Part shown: positions 16,914-24,739 of the stretch, piece after piece
Layout: every line of letters starts with the position of its first letter
Numbering within the stretch: the stretch's first letter is position 1
From: Saprospiraceae bacterium
Lineage (GTDB): Bacteria; Bacteroidota; Bacteroidia; Chitinophagales; Saprospiraceae
Reading direction: 5' to 3'
DNA: 29,671 nt
Assembly (NCBI GenBank): GCA_013002625.1
Contig: JABDJE010000245.1
Coordinates: forward strand, 1-29,671
Program-made: the position numbers and the translations under genes
The notes under the pieces: generated by a model
What the model was told of the DNA's origin: nothing
Seen by the model: the letters and a program-made list of their open reading frames with translations, nothing else
Databases searched by the model: none

Positions 16914-17498
16914 TTACAGACAAGCACAAGACTGCTCTACGTGTTTTATGATATCCGGAAAAAATGCATTGAATAGAACCTGAATCTTATCGCGGTTTTC
17001 ACGCACATCCAAAAGGGCTGATTCAAAATTAGAATTAAAGCGGGCCCTGCGATCCATCCACCGCAATGAAGACAGCATACGATTTTCATTGGAGTAAGCC
17101 ATTAAAAAATCATTAGCGATCATTTCATCCAACCTCATATTGAGTTTGACCGGCAGTTCAGACCGACGATCTAGGAGTATTTCATAGATTAATTGAGCAA
17201 AATCATTTAATGAACTCCCAGCATAGTCATCCCAATTAATGGACAGATAATGATCCCAAATCAAATCCACAACCACTGGCGCATATTTTGCATGACGCGG
17301 ACGCAACATGGCACGTAATGCTAATGATGCAGGATGTGTATCTGTATAACTGTCAATTACTCTGTGTAAATGAATACCCTCCATGATTTCTCCTGAATAA
17401 TTATTGATCTCATCCCTTCTGAGAAAGTCAGTCATGAAGTTGCCAAGTAAGACATCTTCATTGGTACATGATAAAAAACAATGTGCGAGATAATTCAT
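16914..17498 (-). CDS. acpH: Acyl carrier protein phosphodiesterase
   Basis: Members of this family (DUF479) remove the 4'-phosphopantetheine group from acyl carrier protein. The 194-residue protein matches the family along its length: MNYLAHCFLS at the start, LLGNFMTDFLR at 17-27, GIHLHRVIDSYTDTHP at 41-56 (metal-binding His/Asp cluster) and VVDLIWDHYLSINW in the middle. It starts with ATG and is divergent from ychF with 63 bases between them. The biochemical activity in Bacteroidota is assumed from homology. Confidence 0.9.
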   Translation of the reverse strand: MNYLAHCFLSCTNEDVLLGNFMTDFLRRDEINNYSGEIMEGIHLHRVIDSYTDTHPASLALRAMLRPRHAKYAPVVVDLIWDHYLSINWDDYAGSSLNDFAQLIYEILLDRRSELPVKLNMRLDEMIANDFLMAYSNENRMLSSLRWMDRRARFNSNFESALLDVRENRDKIQVLFNAFFPDIIKHVEQSCACL

Positions 17499-17534
17499 CT
17501 AAAAACTAAGTGTGAATAGTGTGTACAAAGCGTT

Positions 17535-17542
17535 TATATTTG
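17535..17542 (+). promoter_or_regulatory. Putative -7 box (TATATTTG) for ychF
   Basis: Exact TAnnTTTG match followed by CGC, giving an inferred leader of about 15 bases to the ychF ATG. No TTG lies at the usual upstream spacing. Confidence 0.55.
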
Positions 17543-17561
17543 CGCTCAAATTTATAACAAT

Positions 17562-18659
17562 ATGCCACTATACTGCGGAATTGTCGGATTGCCTAACGTC
17601 GGAAAATCAACATTGTTCAATGCACTGACCTCAGCAAAAGCACTTGCAGCGAATTATCCGTTTGCCACAAAAGAACCCAATGTGGGTGTTATCACCGTTC
17701 CTGATGAAAGATTAACCAAACTGGCTGAATTGGTACAACCTCAAAAAGTAGTGCCCACAACCGTTGAAATAGTAGATATCGCCGGATTGATCAAAGGCGC
17801 CAGCCAGGGAGAGGGATTAGGTAATCAGTTTTTGGCCAATATTAGAGAAGTGGATGCCATTGCGCATGTGGTACGATGTTTTGAAAATGAGAATATTGTG
17901 CACGTAGATGGATCAATCGATCCAGTCAGGGATAAAGATATCATCGATACCGAATTGATTCTGAAAGATCTTGAAACGCTTGAAAAAAGACTTGAGAAAT
18001 TAAAGAAGCAAGCCAAAACCGGAAAAGCTGCAGATGTTAAAATGGTTGAAATTGCAGAACACATTATCAAAGAACTTGAAAGCGGAAAATCAGCCCGCGC
18101 GCTTGACTTGGACGACGATGGTAACCAACTCGTCAAAGAGCTGATGTTGCTTACTGCCAAGCCAATTCTATATGTATGCAATGTCGACGAAAACAGTGTC
18201 ACGACCGGTAATGATCATACTCAAAGGTTCATGGAACATGTCAAGGATGAAAATGCTGAAGTAATTTTGATCTGTGCCGGAATTGAAGAAGAGATTGCAC
18301 AATTGGAAGACTATGAAGAGAAATTGCTTTTCGTCAGCGAAATGGGACTCAACGAACCGGGAACCAACCGCGTCATTCGTTCGTGTTATAAGTTGCTGGA
18401 TCTGATTACTTATTTCACAGCAGGTGAAAAAGAAGTGCGTGCATGGACCGTTCGCAAGGGTTCAAAAGCACCTCAGGCGGCAGGTGTGATTCACACAGAT
18501 TTCGAAAAAGGATTTATCAGAGCAGAGGTAATCAAGTACAATGACTATGTAGAACATGGTTCTGAAAGTGCTGTAAAAGAAGTGGGAAAACTCAGTGTCG
18601 AAGGCAAGGAATATATTGTGAAAGACGGCGATGTCATGCACTTCAGATTTAATGTATAG
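17562..18659 (+). CDS. ychF: Redox-regulated ATPase YchF (OLA1 family)
   Basis: YchF is a universally conserved Obg-related P-loop NTPase that prefers ATP and associates with ribosomes. The 365-residue protein shows the G1 motif GLPNVGKST (9-17), G3 DIAGLIKGAS (72-81), a coiled-coil helical insert around residues 125-175 (rich in Lys/Glu/Leu), NVDE in place of the GTP-specific NKxD, and the C-terminal TGS domain (FTAGEKEVRAWTV, then AAGVIHTDFEKGFIRAEV). Length is normal and the start is ATG. Confidence 0.97.
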   Translation: MPLYCGIVGLPNVGKSTLFNALTSAKALAANYPFATKEPNVGVITVPDERLTKLAELVQPQKVVPTTVEIVDIAGLIKGASQGEGLGNQFLANIREVDAIAHVVRCFENENIVHVDGSIDPVRDKDIIDTELILKDLETLEKRLEKLKKQAKTGKAADVKMVEIAEHIIKELESGKSARALDLDDDGNQLVKELMLLTAKPILYVCNVDENSVTTGNDHTQRFMEHVKDENAEVILICAGIEEEIAQLEDYEEKLLFVSEMGLNEPGTNRVIRSCYKLLDLITYFTAGEKEVRAWTVRKGSKAPQAAGVIHTDFEKGFIRAEVIKYNDYVEHGSESAVKEVGKLSVEGKEYIVKDGDVMHFRFNV

Positions 18660-18660
18660 C

Positions 18661-18717
18661 TTAGGTCGAAGTTAATGGTAAAAGTATTAGGTTGAAGTCA
18701 GAAACTTCAACCTAATA
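18661..18717. repeat. Two-copy intergenic element, copy A (direct repeat plus hairpin)
   Basis: TTAGGTCGAAGTT (18661-18673) is followed after 11 bases by TATTAGGTTGAAGT (18685-18698), a 5-base loop and its perfect complement ACTTCAACCTAATA (18704-18717). The same layout recurs at 24691-24739. It fills the gap between converging ychF and the beta-barrel gene. Confidence 0.8.
18685..18717. terminator. 14-bp perfect hairpin, probable bidirectional terminator
   Basis: A 14-base perfect stem with a 5-base loop sits between converging genes. T-rich stretches follow on both strands (TTTCTTTT on plus; ACTTTTACC on minus), though neither is an unbroken T run. Confidence 0.7.
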
Positions 18718-18723
18718 TTTCTT

Positions 18724-19335
18724 TTAAAAGATTATACCAACAGACAAGGTTGATCTTACAAAATAGATGCCTTCATCAGTAAAATCAGACATTTCGGTAA
18801 AGTCATTTTGACCATCTGATTCAATGAAAAGCATTGTATTTCCGACTGGAATTTTCACACCGATCCCAATATCTGAACCAATCTCTGTACTGTGTAAATC
18901 GTCTTTGACGTCATCGCCATCAATATCTGCGGACATCAAGAAACCAATGTAGGGTCCAAAATGCAAGTACCATCTTTTCCGCTTCCCAAAATGCCAATTA
19001 GCCATCAACGGAACGGTAATATAACTTGCATTAAATTTTGAATCATTTATGTCATCCTTTGATCCTTTAGGGTCAAAATTTAATCTTCCACGAAGACTCC
19101 ATGTACTGGATAAATAATAATCGAATCCGACGCCGAATCCTATATTATATAATGTAGTAGTTTCCTCCACTGGCGTGAAGCCATTCTCACTAGCAAACCC
19201 GGAAAATAATCCAACATAAGCGTGCCATTCTGAATCACCTTTCTCAGGATAAGAAACAACAGTTTCAGTATCAGCTTGTGCATTCATACTTGCTATCATA
19301 CAGATAGAAAGTAACGCACATAAAATCGTTTTCAT
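18724..19335 (-). CDS. Outer-membrane beta-barrel protein
   Basis: A 203-residue protein with signal peptide (ILCALLSICMIASMNA, then Gln-Ala) and alternating amphipathic strands: WHAYVGLFSGFASENG, YNIGFGVGFDYYLSSTW, YITVPLMANWHFG, YLHFGPYIGFLMSADI, GIGVKIPVG, terminal strand FVRSTLSVGIIF. This pattern fits the small OMP_b-brl_2 (PorT-like) barrel family. An acidic loop around residues 118-127 (DIDGDDVKDD) could bind divalent cations. No specific role can be assigned. It starts 16 bases after the pdhB stop, so it may be co-transcribed with pdhB although no functional link is evident. Confidence 0.82.
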   Translation of the reverse strand: MKTILCALLSICMIASMNAQADTETVVSYPEKGDSEWHAYVGLFSGFASENGFTPVEETTTLYNIGFGVGFDYYLSSTWSLRGRLNFDPKGSKDDINDSKFNASYITVPLMANWHFGKRKRWYLHFGPYIGFLMSADIDGDDVKDDLHSTEIGSDIGIGVKIPVGNTMLFIESDGQNDFTEMSDFTDEGIYFVRSTLSVGIIF

Positions 19336-19351
19336 ATATCTAATTATTTGT

Positions 19352-20338
19352 TTATGCCTTTGCGTAAGTCACTTCCTTTACCGCTTTGATAACCTTAGCC
19401 GGATTAGGCAGGTACTCTTCAACAAAGGTTGGTTCATACGATAGGGATGTGTCAGCCGAATTCACTCGTGTTACGGGTGCATCCAGGTAGTCAAAGGCAT
19501 ACTTTTGAATCTCATATGCTACTTCAGCACTGACGCCTGAAAAAGGCCATGCTTCATCCACCACAACAAGACGATTGGTTTTCTTAACCGAATCAACGAT
19601 GGTCTTGTGATCAAGTGGTCTGATTGTCCTCAGGTCAATTACTTCAGCTGAAATACCTTCTTTTGCCAACTCTTCAGCGGCATTCTGAGCCACAATCATC
19701 ATCTTATTATAAGATACAATTGTAACATCCGTTCCTTCTCTTCTAACAGCTGCTTGGCCTATCGGTACTAAATATTCTTCTTCAGGAACATCCCCTTTTA
19801 ATCCATAGAGCATTTCTGATTCCATAAAACAGACCGGATCATCATCTCTGATAGCAGACTTCAATAGTCCTTTGGAATCCTTTGGATCGATGATAGACAC
19901 CACTTTTAATCCAGGTACGTTGGCCATCCAGGATTCAAAAGTCTGTGAATGCTGCTGCGCCAGTTGACCAGCAGATCCGGACGGACCTCTGAAAACGATT
20001 GGGCATTTGAATTCCGAAGCAGATTGTGATAATGTTTTAGCTGCATTATTTACAATCTGATCAAAGGCTAAAACCGCAAAGTTCCATGTCATAAACTCCA
20101 CTATCGGACGTAATCCATTGATTGCTGCGCCAACACCAATACCTGCAAATCCCAGTTCCGCAATCGGTGTATCGATAACACGCTTAGGTCCAAACTCATC
20201 CAACATCCCTTTACTCACCTTGTAAGCGCCGTTGTATTCAGCAACTTCTTCTCCCATTAGGAATACATTCTCGTCCCTGCGCATCTCTTCCGACATGGCT
20301 TCATTTAAAGCATCCCTTAGTGTGATCATTCTTGACAT
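19352..20338 (-). CDS. pdhB: Pyruvate dehydrogenase E1 component, beta subunit
   Basis: E1 beta, with E1 alpha, decarboxylates pyruvate with thiamine diphosphate and passes the acetyl group to E2. The 328-residue protein shows GEEVAEYNGAYKVSKG (29-44, with the TPP-contacting Glu), DTPIAELGFAGIGVGAA (56-72), FRGPSGSAGQLAQQHSQ and VIDLRTIRPLD. I chose the ATG at 20338 (MSRMITLRDALNEAM), which fits homologs; a longer frame to 20380 would add 14 residues without homology. The alpha subunit is not adjacent. A branched-chain or acetoin E1 beta is an alternative but the sequence looks like PdhB. Confidence 0.92.
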   Translation of the reverse strand: MSRMITLRDALNEAMSEEMRRDENVFLMGEEVAEYNGAYKVSKGMLDEFGPKRVIDTPIAELGFAGIGVGAAINGLRPIVEFMTWNFAVLAFDQIVNNAAKTLSQSASEFKCPIVFRGPSGSAGQLAQQHSQTFESWMANVPGLKVVSIIDPKDSKGLLKSAIRDDDPVCFMESEMLYGLKGDVPEEEYLVPIGQAAVRREGTDVTIVSYNKMMIVAQNAAEELAKEGISAEVIDLRTIRPLDHKTIVDSVKKTNRLVVVDEAWPFSGVSAEVAYEIQKYAFDYLDAPVTRVNSADTSLSYEPTFVEEYLPNPAKVIKAVKEVTYAKA

Positions 20339-20357
20339 GATGTAAAATTTTAGGTCG

Positions 20358-20365
20358 CAAAAATA
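20358..20365 (-). promoter_or_regulatory. Putative -7 box (TATTTTTG) for pdhB
   Basis: Minus-strand TATTTTTG followed by CGA, an exact TAnnTTTG match. The inferred leader to the ATG at 20338 is about 15 bases, which also argues against the longer pdhB start at 20380. Confidence 0.5.
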
Positions 20366-20403
20366 GGAATCATTGCGCAAACTATCTCATTTATTTGAGA
20401 AGC

Positions 20404-21750
20404 TTAATCGAATAATTTTTTCAGATCCAAGCCTCCAAGATTTCCTGAACTCATAACAACAAGGACATCGGATAGTTCTTTTGATTGTAAAATTTCCTGT
20501 TTAAGGAGTTGACTATTGGTAACTACAGACAAATTTGGATGCTGGAATGCAGCTTTGATATTTTGGGGCGGAATCGAAGGCATACCTTTCATTTCCGCTG
20601 CATGCGGATCATAAAAAACATAAGCAATGTCAATATCATCCATTGTATGAGCATACTGCTGTATAAAATCTTCATTCAGACTGCTGAATGTGTGAAGTTC
20701 AATCACGGCAGTAATCTTCGCATTGGGATATTTTTCACGCATCGCTTTCGAACTGGCCGCACACTTAGATGGCGCATGTGCAAAATCCCGATAAATCTCA
20801 CATGCGTGATACTTTCCGATATATTCAAGCCGTTTCTGAGCACCTTTAAAAGATTGAATGGCTTTAAAAAAATCATCTTCCTGAATACCCAGGGCATCAC
20901 AGACATAAAATGCAGCTTTAAGATTGGACATATTGTGGCTGCCAAATATTTGAACCGGGTGTGTATTAGCGTAGCGTACAATTTCACCTTCACTATTCAA
21001 TTCAAATGGCAGATATGATCTCAGCTTGCATTTGAATCGATTATCCAGTACAAGTCTGAGGAGATCTTGATCATTCTGATCGAAGAAACATATATCTGAT
21101 TCTCCCATTTCGGATAAAAAGCGGATGAATATTTCAAGATAGTCGTCGTAGGTCTTGTAAATATTCACATGATCCCATGCGACACCCGTTACCACTGAAA
21201 TATTTGGATTGTAGTGTAACATTTTTGCACGATTATCAAGGCAGCTGCTTGGGTATTCATCACCTTCAACAACCAGGGTGTCAGCACCAGATATTTTTAC
21301 CATTTTATGAAACCCCTCCAATTTCGCACCAACCAAATAATCGAAATCATGGTTATAGTACTTTAGCACATGCATGATCATGGAAGTCGTCGTTGTTTTA
21401 CCGTGGGATCCCGCAATGCATACCCGCTTTGTGGCTTGACTGTGTTGGGCAATAAACTCAGGGAAGGATACAATATTCAAATTCAAGTCTATTGCTTTAA
21501 GCAATTCAGGGTTATTGTCTTTGGCATGTTTGCCAAGTATAATCGTATCGATATCTGAGTAGATTCTCTCGTCATCCCAACCCATGGCTTCAGGCAGTAA
21601 TCCGAATGAAGCCAACCTTGATCTTGAAGGTTCATAAATCTCATCATCAGAGCCTGTAACGCGATGCCCTGATTCCTTTAAATCTATGGCTACATTATGC
21701 ATCACAGCGCCCCCAATGGCAATGAGGTGATATCTTTTTGCGTCTTTCAA
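20404..21750 (-). CDS. mpl: UDP-N-acetylmuramate tripeptide ligase (murein recycling, Mpl-type)
   Basis: Mpl joins recycled L-Ala-gamma-D-Glu-meso-DAP to UDP-N-acetylmuramate. The 448-residue Mur ligase has the N-terminal Rossmann segment HLIAIGGAVMHNVA (8-21), the ATP-binding P-loop GSHGKTT (114-120), VVEGDEYPSS with the catalytic Glu/Asp pair, VTGVAWDHVNIY and the C-terminal domain DFAHAPSKCAASSKAM. The GGAVMHNVA opening and GDEYPSS distinguish Mpl from MurC. The frame has no ATG at this end; TTG at 21750 fits homolog starts. Confidence 0.9.
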   Translation of the reverse strand: MKDAKRYHLIAIGGAVMHNVAIDLKESGHRVTGSDDEIYEPSRSRLASFGLLPEAMGWDDERIYSDIDTIILGKHAKDNNPELLKAIDLNLNIVSFPEFIAQHSQATKRVCIAGSHGKTTTTSMIMHVLKYYNHDFDYLVGAKLEGFHKMVKISGADTLVVEGDEYPSSCLDNRAKMLHYNPNISVVTGVAWDHVNIYKTYDDYLEIFIRFLSEMGESDICFFDQNDQDLLRLVLDNRFKCKLRSYLPFELNSEGEIVRYANTHPVQIFGSHNMSNLKAAFYVCDALGIQEDDFFKAIQSFKGAQKRLEYIGKYHACEIYRDFAHAPSKCAASSKAMREKYPNAKITAVIELHTFSSLNEDFIQQYAHTMDDIDIAYVFYDPHAAEMKGMPSIPPQNIKAAFQHPNLSVVTNSQLLKQEILQSKELSDVLVVMSSGNLGGLDLKKLFD

Positions 21751-21764
21751 ATTTGGAACAATAT

Positions 21765-21796
21765 TTGAACTATCGCGTTAATTAGTAATATATTTG
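21765..21796 (+). promoter_or_regulatory. Putative promoter for the small lipoprotein gene and mnmD
   Basis: TTG at 21765-21767, a 21-base spacer and TATATTTG at 21789-21796 (followed by CGG) match the Bacteroidota TTG-N17-23-TAnnTTTG pattern. The inferred leader to the lipoprotein ATG at 21835 is about 34 bases. Confidence 0.65.
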
Positions 21797-21834
21797 CGGC
21801 AAAGAACGTTGAATAAATCGATAAAACGTCAATA

Positions 21835-21978
21835 ATGAGAAAAAATCAGGTAAATTTCCTAGCTAAGGTATTTGTAGTTCTAATCGTACTTACGGTGTTC
21901 TCATCTTGTGCTCGAAAAGGTGTAGGATGCCCTAACAACTTTAAAGCATTACCAACCATTTGCGTACAGTTATTCTAA
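21835..21978 (+). CDS. 47-residue predicted lipoprotein
   Basis: A short frame with ATG start and TAA stop, missed by length cutoffs. It encodes a basic start (MRKNQ), a hydrophobic stretch (FLAKVFVVLIVLTV) and a lipobox FSSC, predicting cleavage and lipidation at Cys25. The mature peptide would be only 23 residues, basic at first (ARKGVG), and has two further Cys (Cys32, Cys43). A good promoter lies upstream and mnmD begins 15 bases downstream, so it is probably expressed. I do not recognise a named family. Function unknown; membrane-tethered peptide is inference from the lipobox. Confidence 0.7.
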   Translation: MRKNQVNFLAKVFVVLIVLTVFSSCARKGVGCPNNFKALPTICVQLF

Positions 21979-21993
21979 TAAAATAATGCTGTC

Positions 21994-22680
21994 GTGAGGC
22001 CTCTCGATCAATCTATTCATGCCTCCAAAGATGGTTCCCATACTGCATACAGTGCAAAGTACAATGCACATTATCATTCGATCTACGGCGCTTTAGAAGA
22101 GTCCATACATGTTTTCATCAGTGCTGGATTATTCTACTTACAACGTAAAGAGCGTCGGACTATTTCTATTTTAGAAATGGGTTTTGGTACAGGTCTGAAT
22201 GCACTCCTTACTCTAATTGAAGCCAAAAGATTTAATTTAAATATCGCTTACCAAACCGTTGAGACGGATCCTTTCGACAAGGCACTTGTTGATAAACTTA
22301 ATTATACTGAAATTTTAAATCTTCAACCAGAACTTGTGAATCAGTTTCATCAAATGCATGCCTGTTCTTGGAACGAGGATCACAAGCTGAATGACCGCTT
22401 CGCATTTAAAAAACACTTAGCTGATATCAGGGAACTTGCACTACAAGAATATACTTATGATTTGGTTTACTTCGATGCATTTGCACCTTCCTGCCAATCC
22501 TATCTTTGGGAAGAAGAACTCCATGAAAAGATTTACAAATCATTAAATAAAGGTGGCGTTCTGGTAACCTATTGCACACAGGGTGCCTTCAAAAGACATT
22601 TGAAAAATTTAGGTTACAAACTTGATATCTTAAATGGTCCAGCAAAAAAAAGAGAGATGGTCCGTGCTGTAAAGGCCTAG
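21994..22680 (+). CDS. mnmD: tRNA U34 5-methylaminomethyl-2-thiouridine methyltransferase MnmD
   Basis: MnmD methylates nm5(s2)U34 of certain tRNAs to the final mnm5(s2)U. The 228-residue protein corresponds to the methyltransferase half of E. coli MnmC (DUF752): TKDGSHT-like SKDGSHTAYS at 11-20, YHSIYGALEESIHVFI, SAM motif EMGFGTGLNA (61-70), YFDAFAPSCQSYLW with the substrate-binding acidic stretch, and GPAKKREMVRA at the end. The FAD oxidase half of MnmC is absent, as in other stand-alone MnmD proteins. The start is GTG. It lies 15 bases after the lipoprotein stop and is likely in the same message. Confidence 0.93.
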   Translation: MRPLDQSIHASKDGSHTAYSAKYNAHYHSIYGALEESIHVFISAGLFYLQRKERRTISILEMGFGTGLNALLTLIEAKRFNLNIAYQTVETDPFDKALVDKLNYTEILNLQPELVNQFHQMHACSWNEDHKLNDRFAFKKHLADIRELALQEYTYDLVYFDAFAPSCQSYLWEEELHEKIYKSLNKGGVLVTYCTQGAFKRHLKNLGYKLDILNGPAKKREMVRAVKA

Positions 22681-22736
22681 TTATCCCCTTCTTTAGATCA
22701 TCAGACTTTTGTTAATTTAACGGTACAATAAGTGTT

Positions 22737-24074
22737 ATGAAAAAAATGGCTTTACACTGGCAAATCCTTTTAGGAATGGTTGCCGGCGTTCTTTTGGGGA
22801 TCCTGTTTAATAATTTAGGTTGGAGATCCTTTGTTGTGGATTGGATCAAACCCTTTGGAACCATATTTATCAAGCTGTTAAAGCTCATAGCTATTCCACT
22901 CATTATCGCCAGTCTGATAAAAGGTATCAGTGACCTCAAGGATATTTCCAAATTCTCTAAAATGGGCTTGCGGACGATTATGATTTATATCATGACGACA
23001 GTCATTGCCATATCAATAGGTTTGGTTTATGTAAATGTCATACAACCCGGGAATACAATCAGTGAAGAAACTGTCGCACAACTTTCAGCGTCCTACAATA
23101 CAGACGCTTCTGCACGCATAAGTTCTGCGGAAAATCGAAAGGCAGAAGGTCCACTCCAATTTATAGTTGATATGGTACCTGATAACATATTTGCAGCGGC
23201 CAGTGCCAACCGCAATATGTTACAAGTTATCTTTTTTACGATTTTGTTTGGGATCAGTTTGTTGCTTGTAGATGAAAAACAAGGCGCTCCGATCAAGGCA
23301 TTTTTTGACAGCTTCAATGAGGTCATCATGAAAATGATAGATCTGATTATGTTGATTGCCCCCTATGCTGTGTTTGCGCTTCTTGCTTCCTTGGTCGTCG
23401 AAACAACCAATGGTGATTTATTTGCAGCGCTTGCCTGGTATGCCTTGACAGTTGTGCTTGGTCTAATAACCATGATTGCTGTGTATGTGACCATTTTATA
23501 TTTCTATACAGGCAAAAAACCAAAGTTCTTCTTCAATGGAATTATGCCTGCACAATTACTTGCATTTTCAACGTCCTCTTCAGCTGCTACCCTGCCGGTG
23601 ACGATGGAGCGCGTAGAAGAGCATTTAGGTGTTGACAAGGAAGTAACCGCCTTTGTCTGTCCGGTTGGTGCAACGATCAATATGGATGGAACAAGTCTCT
23701 ATCAAGCTGTGGCTGCTGTATTTATATGCCAAACCTTAAATTGCGGACTGACATTAACGGATCAATTGACTATTGTATTGACGGCACTGCTCGCATCCAT
23801 AGGCTCTGCTGCTGTGCCCGGCGCTGGCATGGTTATGTTAGTCATTGTATTGGATTCATTAGGTGTATCCAAGGAAACACTTATGGTAGGCCTCGCTTTG
23901 ATCTTTGCCGTTGACAGACCTTTGGATATGTTGCGTACAGTCGTTAATGTAACCGGCGATGCTACTGTTGCAATGTTGGTTGGCAAATCTATTGGGAAAT
24001 TACACGAACCAAAAGTTAAAAACTGGGACGATTATTACTTTGATAACCTGGAAAAAGAAAACCTTGAATCTTAA
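22737..24074 (+). CDS. Dicarboxylate/acidic amino acid:cation symporter (DAACS/GltP family)
   Basis: A 445-residue inner-membrane transporter with eight transmembrane helices and two re-entrant hairpins. Signatures: STSSSAATLP (278-287, hairpin 1), NMDGT (315-319), GSAAVPGAGMVM (356-367, hairpin 2) and DRPLDMLRTVVNVTGD (393-408). In the archaeal GltPh numbering the residues equivalent to Asp390, Asp394, Arg397, Thr398, Asn401 and Asp405 are all conserved, so an acidic amino acid such as aspartate or glutamate, or a C4-dicarboxylate, is the likely substrate, with Na+ or H+ coupling. An Ala/Ser/Asn-rich periplasmic loop (112-140) is a little longer than in GltPh. It starts at ATG. Confidence 0.93.
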   Translation: MKKMALHWQILLGMVAGVLLGILFNNLGWRSFVVDWIKPFGTIFIKLLKLIAIPLIIASLIKGISDLKDISKFSKMGLRTIMIYIMTTVIAISIGLVYVNVIQPGNTISEETVAQLSASYNTDASARISSAENRKAEGPLQFIVDMVPDNIFAAASANRNMLQVIFFTILFGISLLLVDEKQGAPIKAFFDSFNEVIMKMIDLIMLIAPYAVFALLASLVVETTNGDLFAALAWYALTVVLGLITMIAVYVTILYFYTGKKPKFFFNGIMPAQLLAFSTSSSAATLPVTMERVEEHLGVDKEVTAFVCPVGATINMDGTSLYQAVAAVFICQTLNCGLTLTDQLTIVLTALLASIGSAAVPGAGMVMLVIVLDSLGVSKETLMVGLALIFAVDRPLDMLRTVVNVTGDATVAMLVGKSIGKLHEPKVKNWDDYYFDNLEKENLES

Positions 24075-24130
24075 AGAGTATCTAATAATCTGGAACGGTT
24101 TTTTCTGAAGAAATACAAAAATATTGATAG

Positions 24131-24664
24131 ATGAGTGAAACAAATATTCTTGGGGTGGGATCACGCGTTAACCACCCTGCTTATGGCGATGGTGTTGTTA
24201 TTGGTGTAGATGTAGCAGCCTATTCGGTAGTCTTTATGACTTATGGAAAAAAGCTGGTTGGAAAAGAATACGAAGGTTGGGAAATAATCGATGCAGTAGC
24301 CAACGAAGAAGAAGTCAGTTTTGATGCAGCTGAAAAAGCATTGGTGAGAATCCTCAGATCTTACAATGCCATTCAGGAAGTTGTCGAGCTGGGAGATAAG
24401 TGGGATGGCGGGACACTTGTTCTGAAACCCAGAGATTCGGAGTTAAAGTCAAAGGAAATGCCTATTGATACTTTCTTTCATAAAATCGTAATGGTACGAG
24501 TCAGGTTGCGTGTTATGGAACAGCGGATCAACAGCAGCAAACTCACAGATGAAGAAAAAGTAAACCTTCAACAATACATTTCGAGAATTTACGGAAGCTT
24601 AACCAGTTTCAACGTTCTCTTCAAGTACAAAGACGATCACTTTAAGGGAGAAGGAAGATCATAG
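24131..24664 (+). CDS. Conserved protein of unknown function with UvrD C-terminal-like (Tudor-type) start
   Basis: A 177-residue cytosolic protein with no signal or membrane segment. Residues ~8-50 (GSRVNHPAYGDGVVIGV ... VVFMTYGKKLVGKEYEGWEII) follow the pattern of the small SH3/Tudor-like domain at the C terminus of UvrD/PcrA helicases, which binds RNA polymerase. The remainder is mostly helical and charged (for example DTFFHKIVMVRVRLRVMEQRI and TDEEKVNLQQYISRIYGSL). I do not recognise a named family. It follows the symporter by 56 bases on the same strand. A role near transcription or nucleic acid is possible by domain resemblance only. Confidence 0.75.
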   Translation: MSETNILGVGSRVNHPAYGDGVVIGVDVAAYSVVFMTYGKKLVGKEYEGWEIIDAVANEEEVSFDAAEKALVRILRSYNAIQEVVELGDKWDGGTLVLKPRDSELKSKEMPIDTFFHKIVMVRVRLRVMEQRINSSKLTDEEKVNLQQYISRIYGSLTSFNVLFKYKDDHFKGEGRS

Positions 24665-24690
24665 ATGGTATTGAATTGAAATTGTGTCCT

Positions 24691-24739
24691 TTAGGTTTAA
24701 GTTCATGTGGATTTTAGGTTTAAGTTTAAAACTTAAACC
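24691..24739. repeat. Two-copy intergenic element, copy B (direct repeat plus hairpin)
   Basis: TTAGGTTTAAGTT (24691-24703) is followed by GGTTTAAGTTT (24717-24727), one base, and its complement AAACTTAAACC (24729-24739). The order, spacing and sequence match copy A at 18661-18717. It lies between two converging genes and probably works as a bidirectional terminator; the actual loop would be 3-5 bases. Confidence 0.8.

Noticed and set aside
20339..20380. Longer pdhB start at 20380
   Set aside because: It would place the putative promoter box inside the coding region and adds 14 residues not expected in PdhB; MSRMITLRDAL is the usual beginning.
20509..21018. 169-codon plus-strand frame opposite mpl
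   Set aside because: Antisense shadow of mpl; composition and motifs are not protein-like.
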